The notes beneath the pieces are model-generated. The model saw only the letters and a program-made list of their open reading frames with translations. It was not told the DNA's origin and made no database searches. Of a stretch of 64,000 nt of DNA, positions 10,594-21,608 are shown one piece after another. Each line of letters starts with the position of its first letter. The stretch's first letter is position 1. The DNA comes from Paulinella micropora. Lineage: Eukaryota > Cercozoa > Imbricatea > Euglyphida > Paulinellidae. Where the stretch lies: positions 1-64,000 of the forward strand of contig WBZZ01006421.1 in the NCBI GenBank assembly GCA_019918135.1. Direction: 5' to 3'. Position numbers and translations under genes: made by a program.

Positions 10594-10859
10594 TTCTGAG
10601 TGCCCGGCTACGTTTGGTTTTGCGGCTGTCTTGGGTGCCTGTTTGTCTTTTTTAAATAAGGAAGGACTGAGGATGAACCAGTTTGCGGCCAGGTGGTGCA
10701 ACCTAGCACCCGCGGTGCGAGTGTGTAAGCAAGAGAGAGAGAGAGGGGGGGGGGGGGAGAAACCAGGTAGGGCGGGGGTGAGAGATCGGGAAAGAGAGAA
10801 ATTTGGGGGGCGGGGCGGGTGACGGCAAAACACAGTCGCAGGCACGGGGAGATCTTGCC

Positions 10860-11735
10860 CCAAAAAGAATATTTTTTTCCTGGCGTGCCGCAAATTTCGG
10901 CAAGATTATCGGCGCCTGTACACTTGCCGCGAAATTCACCGTATCTCGAGAAAGAAACTTTTTGCAGAGGACACAATTAGCACTAGCAAGATTTTTGGGG
11001 AAACAAAAGCGGGCGGGGAAAATTTGCACCGTGAAGGTTTTTCCCCCCGCCCGCCCTTGCTTCCCCAAAAAATTTTGCTAGAGCTAATTATGTCCTCCGC
11101 CAGCTTTTATTTTCTGGGCGCGCCGCAAATTGCGGCAGAAAGGCAGATGCCCCATTAGCGGCGCCTGTACATTTGCAGTAAAATTCACCGCATCACGAGA
11201 AAGAAAAAAATGCAGAGGACATTTTGGCACTGGCAAAATTGCACTAGCAAAATTTTGGGGAAACAAAGGCGGGCGGGGAAAAACCTGCACTGTGAAGGTT
11301 TTTCCCCGCCCGCTGGCCTTTCCCGAAAAATCTTGCTGGAGCTAATTTTCAGTTGACGAAATGTCCTTCGCCAGCTTTTATTTTCTGGGCGCGCCGCAAA
11401 TCCCGGCAGAAAGGCAGATGCCCGTTTAGCGGCGCCTGTACACTTTGCCGCGAAATTCACCGCATCTTGAGAAAGAAATTTTTGCAGAGGACACAATTAG
11501 GAAAATTTTAGGGAAACAAAAGCGGGCGGGAAAAAAATTGCACTGATATCTTTTTCTCCCCGCCCGCCCTTGCTTCCCAAAAAAATTTTGCTAATTGTGT
11601 CCTCCGCCAGCTTTTATTTTCTGGGCGCGCCGCAAATCCCGGCAAAAAAGGCAAATGCCCCATTATCGGCTCCTGTGCGCTTTGCCGCGAAATTCACCGC
11701 ATCTTGAGAAGAAAAAATTGCTCAGGACGAGGGGG
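10860..11735. repeat. Array of about 3.5 palindromic repeats, hr-like
   Basis: Tandem units of roughly 230-270 bases begin near 10889, 11120, 11392 and 11633 (each with GCCGCAAAT), the last partial. Every full unit has the same order: GCCGCAAAT, GGCGCCTGTACA or a variant, a GAAATTCACCG box, GCAGAGGACA, then a long imperfect hairpin with arms of the type GGGCGGGGAAA and TTTCCCCGCCC, then CCAGCTTTTATTTTCTGGG, itself an inverted repeat. No coding potential. The layout recalls the homologous regions (hrs) of baculoviruses and nimaviruses, which act as origins and enhancers. That role here is inference. A related array lies at 17.9-18.7 kb. Confidence 0.85.
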
Positions 11736-12070
11736 GGCCGCCAGTACAGACAGGTTCTACTCCCCCGCCCGCCGACGCTCGCTCTGAGAGCAACTTTTTT
11801 TGGCAAATGGCAGGGGGAAATGTGCGGCAAGAGGGTCGGAGGAAAAAGGAAAGCCGAAAGGTCAGGACCACGCGGGTCCTCCGCACTCTCCCCTTTCCCC
11901 TCTCTGCCCCCCCCCCGCTCCTTTTGCTTGGGGGGGCACGCATATTTCCTTTTGCTCTAGCTTTGGCGGGCGTGTGCCAGAGAAGGAATAACAAAGAGAG
12001 AGAGAGAGAGAGCAAAGGGGAATTCAAGTTAGTTTCTTTCCACTCTTTTCCCTCCTCTCTCTGTATTCAC

Positions 12071-15000
12071 ATGCTGCCGCTGCTACTACATGCCGCGGTT
12101 GCGTTCGGTGCGGTCTGGGGCGATTCCACTGCCTTTGCAAGGGTTCTTTCTGTGATTCCCCTGGGGTCAGGGTCCCAAGTCCGCGTCGTCGTTGAATCGC
12201 GTGGTTGTGTCGACTCGATCTGTAGATCTTTAGTCACCTTCACCGACAATGGACAAGAGTTTCAAGTGCCCTTAGCAGTTTCCGCCCCCTTTGTGGAGTA
12301 CAACGAATTAGAACTCATAGGGTTCGCTCCGTCGTGGACACGCACCGTCACGGCGAGCGTGTCACTGACGGACGACGTGGACGGGGGGATGCTGGCGCGC
12401 ACTGTCACGGACTTCTTGAATCAGACGTGGGACCCCCTGTCAAACAAAACCAATTCGAGCAATATCAAGTCGCTGCAGGACCCCGGCACGCCGCCGGCGC
12501 CGCACGAAACCAATCCCAACGCCACCGCCGATCGGTTGGGGAACGCGCTGAACATACTGAAGCAGCAGGACACCAACGGCACGCATCGCCGTCGTGCGCT
12601 GCTACAGGCAATCGCAAGCAATCTGACGCTTAACGAAATCCAAACCGTGTGCACCGAATTCTCTAGCGCGTGGAAAGAGCTCAAGCAGCTGAGCCTGGAC
12701 GCGGTCAAGACCATCAACCTGACCAAGGCGACCGACGAAAGCGCGGAGACCGACACCGCCACGGTGCTCGCCGACTGCCTGGCCAGCTCGCTCACGGCCG
12801 TGTCTTTCAAGTGCCTGGACCTCAAGACCTGCGCCGAAAACGAGGTGCAGAACATCAAGTATGAACTTGACCTGAAACTTGCCAACGCGTATACGACGGA
12901 GCTGTTGTACCTGCGCAACATGTACACGCGCGAGCTGGACCAGTTCAAGGCGTCCACGGAATTCAGCGATCAATGGAACTCGATGGTGGATTCGTACCAG
13001 GCGACTAATGCGCAGATCGGCTCGGCCAGGGACAAGGTGCAGGGCCTGCTCGGCAACGTAGACACCGCGGTGTCGGCGCTGGAGGAGCAGTTGAAAAAAA
13101 CGGCGGACTTTTACAACGAGATTCTGCGGCGCCACGTGGGCTTGGTGGAGAACACGACGCAGCAGGTGCTGAACGCGAACGGGGCCGTGAGGCGGGCGAT
13201 TACAAATGTGGAAGGCCAGTTCAACGCGCTGCAGTCGTGCGCCGACGGCGCGGAATTCATCACGGAGCGCAACCGGCTGTTCATGCAGGCGCTGCTGGAG
13301 AAGGCGGTGAGCGCGTCGGCCGTGTGGGGCAGCCTGGCCCGGGTGCTGGAGCTGATCCACACGCGCGCCGACTCCAAGGCGTCGCTGGTGCGCGGCCTGT
13401 TCAGTGCCCTGCAGGACTCAATAGAACAGGGCTGGTCGCCGCTGCTGACCGACGGCGGCCGGCAGCCACTGGCGCTGTTCAACTCTACTACCGGCGCGCC
13501 CGACTGGTTCCCCGTCAGGGGCAGCGCCTGGGTCTCAATTCGCCCGGTTCCGCCATTTGCTAGGCCGGGGCGCGGCCCGTGCTACCAAAGCGCCGCGCCC
13601 GTGCTGCTGGAGAGGCGTTCGCTGTGGCTCGAGTGCAACCTCGTGCCGCTGTCATTCGAGAACCAGCAGTACGACTCGTTGCTGCAGACCGCGCTGCTGC
13701 TCGGCCCGCGGGGCTGCACCGACCGCGGTTGCACCTGCGTGCTGCAGCGCCGGGTCGAGGTCTCGACCTCGGAGGACACGCGCCTGAGCTGGCTGGGCGC
13801 CACTGCGCTCGCGTCCGCCTCGCTATTGGGGCTCACCAATTACACCGTGCCGACGCCCGCCGCCACGCCCGCGTGGCTGGCGCCGACCGGCTGGGCCGAG
13901 TGCACCAGGGGCAACGAGAGCGGCCTGGAGGCCGTAACGGGAGTCCTGCGCGGCGAGTTCTGCCGCCCGGGCAATGCGGACGGCGCGCAGTGGGACTGGG
14001 TCAAATACGGGTACTGCGGCCAGCCGCGCCCATCGGTTGGGGCCTGGGGCAACCTGACAACCGACCTCCTAACCGCGCTGGACGCGGCCTGCAACAACAG
14101 CCGCGCCCTGAACTCGGTGTGTGCCAACGCGCGCAACAGGCTCGTCGTGAGGCATTTGACGTGGCCGTTCCTGCAGCGGCTGCTGGCAAATATCAACGCC
14201 AGCTCGGCCGAGGCCGCAGTTCTGGAGGCGCAGCTCGGTAGCAGCTGCGCCGTGAGCCCCGGTGACTACGCGGTCCTGCTGGCCAAGACCGACGGCTCGG
14301 CGCTGGGCGCGTGGCGCCTCGCGCAGCGCGCGGGCGCTGCGGTTGTGCCGAACGCGTCGGAGGCAGAGCTGTCGCTGACGTTCCACCCCGCGCTGTTGTT
14401 CTGGGACGACCTGCTGACGAGCGTGCCCGTCATGCGCCGCCAGGCCGCGCAGCTCAGGGGGCTGGCGCAGGGCGAGCTGCCGTCGCCGACCGTGACGTCG
14501 ACGAGGCGCGGCCGCCGGGACCTGACGTACGGGCCGAAGGCGTCGCGCGGGCGCGTGACGCTCAACTTGGCGGGCGCCGGCGTCTCGAACGCGCCGCAGC
14601 TGCAGCTGCAGGAGGACGAGGCGTCGGCCGCGCTGGCGTCGGCCGACCTCAGCGAGTTGTGGTTGCTCGGCGACCGCCGGACAGAATGTTCGGCGGCCAT
14701 TGAACCAACCGCGAACGGCACGGTCGAGACAACCAGCTAGGTCAACGTGCACGAGCGCCTGCTGCCCGCCCAGCTCTACTTCGCCGGTTACCCGTACTGC
14801 CTGGACCAGCCGTGCCCGGTGCGCGCAACCGCGGTGGACGCCGCCAGCGGGCTGGTCCGGGCCTACCGCGCCATCAACGCGTCATCGTCGTCCTCCGGCG
14901 GGGGGGCGGGGGGGGCGGCGCCAACATTTCGCACCCGTTCGGCTCCGCCAGCTACAGCGGCGCGCTCGAAGGCTTGCAGGCGTACGTGCACGACGTGCCG

Positions 15001-16860
15001 CAGGCGCTGCTGAAGCCCATGCAGTGGCTGGCGGCCCGCGCGCACACGCCGCTGTACTTGTTCGAGCCCGCACCGCCCGGTGCCCGCTCCGCCGGCTGGC
15101 TGGCCAAGAGCGACTGGTACGCGGGGCTCGCCCCCGAGCAGCGGCAGCAGTACCTGTCGCAGTGGGGCGGGCTCGTGCGCCTGCCCCTGCGCGAGGACGG
15201 CATGGCCAGATTCCTGGACGGCGCGCGCAACCCGTACGCGCAGGGCGTCTTTGACCCGCGCGCCGCGGACGTGTGCCTGGGCCACTTCCTGGCGCCGCTC
15301 GACGTCGAGCGCGGGGACTCTCCGGAAGACGTGCTGCAACAGCTGCAACTGCTTCAGAACGCGTCCGAGGCCGACCGCGGCCGCTACGAGTGGCTGGCCG
15401 CGCTGGACCCAATAGGCACGGGGCTGCGCCTGCGCGACCGGCGCTGCCAGCGCACGAGGACCACAATTGCAGGCGGGCTGTGCGCGATCCTGGAGAAGTA
15501 CTACGTGCACTGGCTGCGCAATAGCGGCGCCGTCCGCTTCTACCCCAAGCGCTGGGAGCTGGAGATCCTGCTGCGGGTGCCGTTCGCCCTGAACAGCACG
15601 GTGTCGTCGCAGGGGCTCGGGGGCCTCCGCTTCTGCCCGCAACAACTGGAACTCAAGCAGCCCATCGGCGGCACGCAGCAGCGCGAGGTGCGCTTCGCGT
15701 ACACCACGGTAGATCCCGCCAGCGTTGGCGCCGGCTGCGAGCTGCGCGTGCATGTCAACGGGCTGCTGGTGTTCGCTACCTTGTTGCGGGGCCTGACCCA
15801 GTACCAAACTTCCGTCGTCGACGTCACGGCCCTGTCGGGCGCGCTTAACGTGACCGTGGCCTGCCCGACATCCCCGAAAACCCTTTGCCTGTCCGACCGC
15901 ATCACGCAGTGCCAGCTGCCCAGCCTCGAGGCAGTCAGGGACAACGCGGTGCAGCTGCGCCTGCAGCAGCAGAGCGAGCTGCTGCCCCTGTACCGCCGGC
16001 TGGGCGAGACGGTGTCGCAGCTCTCGGCGTCCACCGTGGGCCTCGCGGAACAGGTCGAGCAGGCGGCCAGGGAGTCGATGCAGTCCTTCTCGACCGGCCG
16101 CGCCATTGGGGGCAACACGCAGAACTTTCTGGACGACCTGGCCAATCGTTCCGATGCGCTGCAGCACGACATCGAAGATTACGCCGCCAAGGCCAGGGCA
16201 GAGTTTGCCAAGGTCTACCAGGAGGCGCTGGCCCGCTACAACTTGTTGATGGCGGACATACAAGCAGGCAGGGCCAAACAAAGAAAATTGACCGACCTGT
16301 ACAACTCGAGCGCAGGCATGCTGGCCAGCGTCAACGAAAATCTCGACCAGCTGCAGGCGCTGTCGACTAGCATTACAAAAATGTCAAAAGCCGTCGTGGT
16401 CAGGCTGCAGACGGCACTGAATTTGCGCTGGGCCGTCGACCCGGGGGTGCCCCCGTGGGAGCTGGCCGCCTTCCTCAACATCAGCACCGACTACTGCCTG
16501 TACCTGTTGCCCCCGCCGGCGGCGATTGAGACACTTGTCTACTCGCCCTGCCTCGGCAACGAAGCGACCGTCTTCTGGTTCGGGGCCTGCCAGGACGATT
16601 CCAGCCACTGCCGCTGCAACCGGCGACTTCTTGCGGGCGCGTTCGCGGCCGCTCTGATGTGCTCTTCGCTCGCGGCCGCGGTTGCCATGTTTACGGGCGC
16701 GGGCGTGTCCGCTTGCGCACGCAAGTGTTGCGCGCGCACCAAGTTCGCGCGCGTGTTCGGGGACGATCGGCAGCAAACGATCCGCCTAGCAATAGCGGGC
16801 GGCGTCGCCTCGGCCCTTGGACTGGCACTTTTGACTGCCATGCTCGTACGGGCGGGGTAA
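12071..16860 (+). pseudogene. Very large spike-like membrane glycoprotein, interrupted
   Basis: The reading region is about 1,590 codons long and, in viral terms, looks like an envelope-type surface glycoprotein. Parts in order: an N-terminal signal peptide (MLPLLLHAAVAFG), a beta-rich head with many N-glycosylation sequons (NQT, NKT, NAT, NGT), basic cleavage-like motifs (THRRRA, RRGRR), a first long heptad-rich helical region (about 12.7-13.3 kb), a Cys- and Trp-rich central part, a second helical region (about 15.9-16.4 kb) and a C-terminal pair of hydrophobic spans with a Cys/Arg-rich loop between them (16.62-16.86 kb). Two long heptad regions and a C-terminal anchor recall class I fusion proteins, but no family is recognised. 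Codon use is strongly GC3. It is broken, with about two breaks, and the rest is well kept, so the fossil is probably young. The start is the first ATG giving a signal peptide. Confidence 0.65.
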
Positions 16861-16962
16861 ACAGGAGGTGTCAACTATCGCGGGAGAAAAACAAGAAGAA
16901 AAAAAACAGTAGGCTTCCTTTTTTGTTTTTTTAATTAAAAAAAAAATGACCAAAACAGGCCT

Positions 16963-17304
16963 TTAGGCTACGAAGCTGGCGTGGCGGCCGTTGTGGTATT
17001 GGCAATGCGCGTACAAGCCCGTGGCGGGGTACTGCGGCAGGTCCAGAAAGTGCACGTACCGCTGGCGCGCCGTGCTCCAGTAGCTGGTGGCGTGCTTGAG
17101 CGCGTTCAGGCCCAGGTGTTTGATGCAGGCGGCGCGGTACGTGCCCGAGCTCTGCAGGTGCAGGCGCGGGTCCAGGAGCTCCTCCCACGTGGTGTCGGCC
17201 GCGATCAAGCCGTGAGCACTGCTCTGCGTCGCGACCACGATCGGCGCCAGCGTGCGGGGTTCAAAGCTGTACTTGGTGTTGCTAGGCTCCTGCAGGAACG
17301 ACAT
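16963..17304 (-). CDS. Unknown small protein, 113 aa
   Basis: An intact frame with ATG at 17304, reading MSFLQEPSNTKYSFEPR. It is rich in His, Tyr and Ala, with several aromatic residues (SYWSTARQRYVHFLDLPQY) and no signal or membrane segment. No family recognised. It converges tail to tail with the spike-like gene, only about 100 bases away across a run of A and T that may hold both 3' ends (aattaaaaaaaaa). It stands alone on the minus strand in this part. Small size and poor homology make the product uncertain, but the frame and codon use look real. Confidence 0.6.
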   Translation of the reverse strand: MSFLQEPSNTKYSFEPRTLAPIVVATQSSAHGLIAADTTWEELLDPRLHLQSSGTYRAACIKHLGLNALKHATSYWSTARQRYVHFLDLPQYPATGLYAHCQYHNGRHASFVA

Positions 17305-17585
17305 TTGCAGAAAACCAAAACTCCTTCAATTTGTTCGAACGGAAAGGACGGGGGCTGTCGAAAAAAATGTCTGCAGGTTTCATTCAGAGGGGGGGGGGGG
17401 GCGGCGTGGGGGAAATGGTTATATCTTTTTTTTTGCGTGGCCCAACACAAGCAAGAAAAAGGGAAGAGGTGGGGGGGGCCGGCCTGTCCCCGCCCCCCCC
17501 CCCTTTCCACCCGTAAGATTGCGCCAGTCCTTGTCGCACACTTACCCTCCTCCCCCGGGCCCTTTTTTTATTTAAAAAAAGTACT

Positions 17586-17843
17586 ATGGCAAGCTACACC
17601 TGTGACGCTACGCAATGTGGCAACCCTGTGGACTTAAGGTGTAACCCTTGCTGCGAAAAGAAGTTTTGTTCCGCTCTTTGCCAGGCCAAGCCGCACGACT
17701 GCGAGGGGTCCCAAATGCAAACACAGCACGAGCACTCATCGCTGCTCACGACGATCACAGACGGACTAGCGGAATGTACGATCCAGGGTTCAACTACTAG
17801 ATGTCCATACTGCGACTGCAGGCTAGAGGACGACAGCGATTAG
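17586..17843 (+). CDS. Small Cys-rich zinc-binding protein, 85 aa
   Basis: An intact frame from ATG 17586. The N-terminal half, CDATQCGNPVDLRCNPCCEK followed by KFCSALCQAKPHDC, spaces Cys and His as in AN1/HIT/MYND-type treble-clef zinc fingers (C-x4-C, CxxCC, FCxxxC, H-DC). A second CxxC pair near the C terminus (RCPYCDCRLEDDSD) may complete another site. Such fingers bind ubiquitin or protein partners rather than DNA, so this could be an adaptor. The AN1 assignment is by pattern only. The second palindrome array begins right after the stop. Confidence 0.65.
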   Translation: MASYTCDATQCGNPVDLRCNPCCEKKFCSALCQAKPHDCEGSQMQTQHEHSSLLTTITDGLAECTIQGSTTRCPYCDCRLEDDSD

Positions 17844-17904
17844 ACACAAGTGCCCCTTTCAAGACTCTCTCTTCTTTTGTGTGCGTGCAACTGTCTGTCT
17901 TCAG

Positions 17905-18700
17905 CGCGCAAATTGTGGCACACCATAGAAAATTTTTTTTCGCGAAGAACATTTCGGCAATTGGAAGGTAGCGACAGAAAATTTTTAGGGAAAAAAAGGC
18001 GGGCGGGGAATTTCTTTTTGTCTATTTTTTTTTCCCGCCCGCCTATCTTTCCCGAAATTTTTTCTCTAGCTAAACAGTTATTGCCGAAATGTCCTCTGCA
18101 AAAAAATCTACAAGGTTTCATTTTCCGGTGAATTTCGCGCCAAAGGTGAAAGATGCCGGAAGTTACGGACACTCGTATTCTGCCGCAAATTGCGCACACC
18201 ATAGAAATTTTTTTTTTCGCGAAGAACATTTTGGCAATTGGAAGGTAGCGACAGAAAATTTTTAGGGAAAAAAAGGCGGGCGGGGAATTTCTTTTTTCTA
18301 TTTTTTTCCCCCGCCCGCCTATGTTTCCCGAAAATTTTCTCTAGCTAAACAGTTATTGCCGAAATGTCCTTTGCAAAAAAATCTCCAAGGTTTCATTTTC
18401 CGGTGAATTTCGCGCCAAAGGTGAAAGATGCAGGAAATTACTGACACTCGTATTTTGCCGCAAATTGCGGCACACCATTAGATTTTTTTTTGGTCTCCAA
18501 GGTTTCATAATCCGGTGAATTTCGCGCCAAAGGTGGGAAACAGGTGTTTAGTAAGTAAGAGCGAGTGCAAGAAAGCGGCCCCCCCCCGTCTCCTTTCTAG
18601 TTTGCGATGTGCGGCAGAATACGAGTGTCCGTGGCCAACACCAAGAAATTGGCCCGGCGGTGCCACAAATGTAGCCGATACATTTCGCGCCTTTGGTGCG
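17905..18700. repeat. Second palindromic repeat array, hr-like
   Basis: Two units of about 276 bases start near 17907 and 18183, and a shorter third starts near 18459. Each full unit carries a hairpin with GGCGGGCGGGGAA and CCCGCCCGCC arms, then AGCTAAACAGTTATTGCCGAAATG, then GAATTTCGCGCCAAAGGTG, and ends at ACTCGTATTCTGCCGCAAATTGC. Beyond the last unit, at about 18605-18700, pieces of the same unit appear in reverse orientation (CGGCAGAATACGAGTGTCC and TTTCGCGCCTTTGGTG), so the array ends in an inverted partial copy. It shares the hairpin core and the GCCGCAAATTGCGG box with the array at 10.9-11.7 kb, but the flanks differ. Confidence 0.85.
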
Positions 18701-18812
18701 ACCGGGATCCGGGTTTTTTTGTGTTATTTCAAAAAAAAATCTTAACAAACATTTAAGAAAAACGGTGCCCTTTCTAGCTCTGGGCCTGCAATGGCGGACT
18801 GCGCTGCAAGAG

Positions 18813-21052
18813 CTACAGCTGTGCCGGAGGCGCGCGGCCCTGCTGGCACATCCAGCTCACATCAACCTCAAAAAGCTGGAAGCCCGCGGGGAAATCGCGC
18901 GCCTCTAGCTGTGGCTGCGCTGGCCTGTACTTTGAACGCAAGACAATGCCCAACAATGGCCCCTGGGCCCCGAGCACCACGATGTCGAGCACTCCGCCGG
19001 GCGCCGCGTGGCCCAGGCTCTCGTCCAAGTTATCAAAGTCCGAGAGCCGCCAGGGCACCAGCACGGCGGGCTTGATCAACGGCAGCCACAAGGCGCCGCC
19101 CGCCGGGTAGCTGCCCAGCACGCCCCGGTGCTGGTTCGTAAACTCGTGCGACGCCTGCAGCGGGCCCCACGACAGCCGGCCGCCCTTGGTTCTTTCACGT
19201 AACCAGCGGCACAGCTTGTCCCTGGCCTTGTAGCGTGTGTCGTCGCCGCGAATGCCGTGCGTCAGCGGCGACAAGGGCGGCAGCGCCCAGCCCAGTGAGT
19301 CGGCGAGACCGCGCGCTTCGCCAAAACACGGCGGTGGCTTCCGTGCCTGGCTGGCCCAGCCCAGGTACACCGGGTCGCGCAGCAAGGCGAGCCAGCCGAA
19401 CCCGCGGTACTTGCCGAAGCGGATCGTCGTGCCCCTGTTCTCGCGCACGAGCTGCAGCAGCCTCATAAGTTGTTTGGCGCGCTCCACGTCGCGTGCGTCG
19501 GCCGGGACAGACAGCATGCGCACTTTCCAGACCAGACCACCACCTCGTTCGCGGCCTGCAACAGCGAGTTCAGGCAAGCCGCCGCGCCACCTGGCGGACG
19601 GCTGGCGTAGCAAGGCAGGTCGCACTCCAGCTCCAGCCGCTTGCCCGCCAGGCCGGCCCACGCCTCGGCGCTCCTCCACGCGGGCCGTTGCTGGTACAGA
19701 AACACCGCGTCGACCCCGCCGAACACGCGCGCCAGCCTGCACTGGCAGCACGTCCAGTACTGCCAGCCGCCGCCGTGCCAGCCGCGAATCTCGGGCGTAC
19801 CGTAGAACTCGTCATGTGTGTGCCCCGCCGGGCACCGCAGCTTGAGCCAGGCGCCCCCCGGCACGTTCGTCACTTCTACGACGCGCGTGGCCTCTGCTGT
19901 TGCCCAGCGCCTAGGTGACAGTTTCGCGTCCTGGTGGCAGTGCGCCTGGCCGCTGTGCAGCAGCGCCTGGCCGCTGTGCAGCAGCGCCAGCACTTCGCCC
20001 ACGGTCGTCTTCCATTCGTATTGGCACGTGCACAGCAGCGTCAGACCGGTGTCGCGGCTCTGCGGCGCCGCCAGCGGTGCTCCGGGTGGCGCCCCGGGTG
20101 GCGCCGCACTTTGGTGACTGCGCAGCCAGAGCGGGCCACATTTCACTGCGTACTCGTCGGGCGCCAGCGCGCGCGCGGGCGGCAACGTTGAGCCCAGCGC
20201 CGCCTCCAGGCGCACCAGCGCCCGCGCCCACACGCCGCCGCACAGGGGGCAGCCCCGGAAGGACCCCACGTACGCTTTTTGCCGCACACCGCACACGGTG
20301 CAGCGGAACGACACCGTGTGGTCCGGCGCCGAGGGCCACTGCTTCTGCGGCCCTTGCAGAAACTCGACGTACGGCCACGCCTTCGCGCCCCGGCAGCGCT
20401 GCAGGGACCACTCTTCCTCGCAGTGCCTGCCGTTGGCTTGCAACAGTTCCGCCGGCGACGGCCCCCAGTCGCTATTGCACACGTGGCACCACAGCCGCAA
20501 CCCGTTCTCGAACGGCGGCGTGCTTCGCCACTCCACCGCGGGCGGGAAACCCTGGCCGCTGTGTGCCGTGGCTTTCTGCCATTCTGCGTGCAGCGCGGCG
20601 CGCAGCTTGCCTGCATCGCCGCCGCAGTGCGCAGAGTACGTGCACCCCCGGAAGGCGTCTACTGTTTGCCAGCCACAGTCGGCGCTGCACAGGCGGCACG
20701 TGCCCCTGACTTGCCAATTGTCTTGGCTGTACCTGACTTCCTCGAACTCGAAGTCCGACCAGCTGCCCAGCTGGCAACGCAGCAGCGACCAGCCGGGGCA
20801 GTGCGCCTTGGGCCCTGCCACGAGGTCTTCTGCGCTAAAGGTTAGCTGTTGGAGACAGATCAGACACTTGAAGTGCAAGGGCTGCGCGCCGCTCACATGC
20901 ACCACCGACGGCGCGAAGCTCCTGGGGTGGCCGGGCAGCGACAGCGGCAGCTTGTGCGCTGCCAACGCGCGGTCAAGCGCGGACGGCCCGGGCTTTTCCA
21001 GCGGCGGCGGCTCTGACAGTCTGCGCCTCTTGGGGCTGGCCGGGGTGGACAT
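18813..21052 (-). pseudogene. Multi-zinc-ribbon protein with GKYRG-type C-terminal motif, interrupted
   Basis: From ATG 21052 the product begins with a basic, nuclear-localisation-like tail (SPKRRRLSEPPP), followed by at least six CxxC pairs spread over 500 residues (FKCLICLQQ, TCRLCSADC, LWCHVCNSD, FRCTVCGVR, GCPLCGGVW, WTCCQCRLA), suggesting repeated zinc ribbons. Near the C terminus, FGKYRGFGWLALLRDPVYL fits the GK(Y/H)(K/R)G...DPxYxxW signature seen in DUF3820 proteins and the ExoX C terminus, usually linked to nucleic-acid enzymes. A nuclear nucleic-acid-binding role is plausible. Reads in two pieces (about one break), otherwise well kept. The order of zinc ribbons followed by this motif is unusual to me. 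Strong GC3 bias like the spike-like gene. Confidence 0.6.
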
Positions 21053-21152
21053 TGCAAAACAACAACCCCCACAGCAGTTCGGCGACGGCTTTGTTGCCAG
21101 GGGGGGGGTCCGGGGCAGAAAAAAGAAAAGAGAGAAAAGAAAGGAGACTGGG

Positions 21153-21275
21153 GGAGGAAATGTAAGCCGTGCTTACGTTTTTGCCTTGGGGCCCCCCCTC
21201 TCCTTTGCAAAAGAGGAGGAAATGTAAGCCGTGCTTACGTTTTTGCCTTGGCCCCCCCCCTCCTTTGCAAAGGAG
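21153..21275. repeat. Two tandem 61-base direct repeats
   Basis: Copies at about 21153-21213 and 21214-21275 both read GGAGGAAATGTAAGCC, then GTGCTTACGTTTTTGCCTTG, then a C run and TCCTTTGCAAA. Each contains the short inverted repeat GTAAGC-cgt-GCTTAC. They lie 100-220 bases upstream of the minus-strand zinc-ribbon gene, so they may be promoter elements. The rest of 21053-21608 is G/C- and A-run spacer with no gene seen. Confidence 0.75.
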
Positions 21276-21608
21276 GGGAGGGCGAGAGTAGGAATTCCGG
21301 TCTTTTTTGTTTCTCTGGCTCTCTTGGAGTGAGAAAGTGCGTGTGAAGTGCGCCTTCTGCAGGAATGGGGGGGGGAGGGGAAGGTTGCGCAGATTTTTTT
21401 TTGCGGGTGAGTCAACGGCCGGGGGGAGGGGAATCTTCAGTACCAAAAACAGAAAAAAAATCCCCTCCCATATTTGCCGGCCGCTTCTGTTGTTGCGGGC
21501 CCCCCCCCTCTCTCAGGGGCTTTTTAACAACCTGCTTTCCACCGGGGGGGGGTGTGGCTCGGGGGGGGTGGGGCCGTCGTTGCAAAAAAAGACGATCGTG
21601 TGTACTGT

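Noticed and set aside
12334-15254. Long overlapping frames on both strands within the spike-like gene
   Set aside because: GC-rich third positions open shadow frames; these lack family motifs and their composition follows the main frame.
10860-18700. Palindrome arrays as transposon ends
   Set aside because: They occur as tandem units without an enclosed transposase or clear target-site duplications, so an hr-like reading is preferred.
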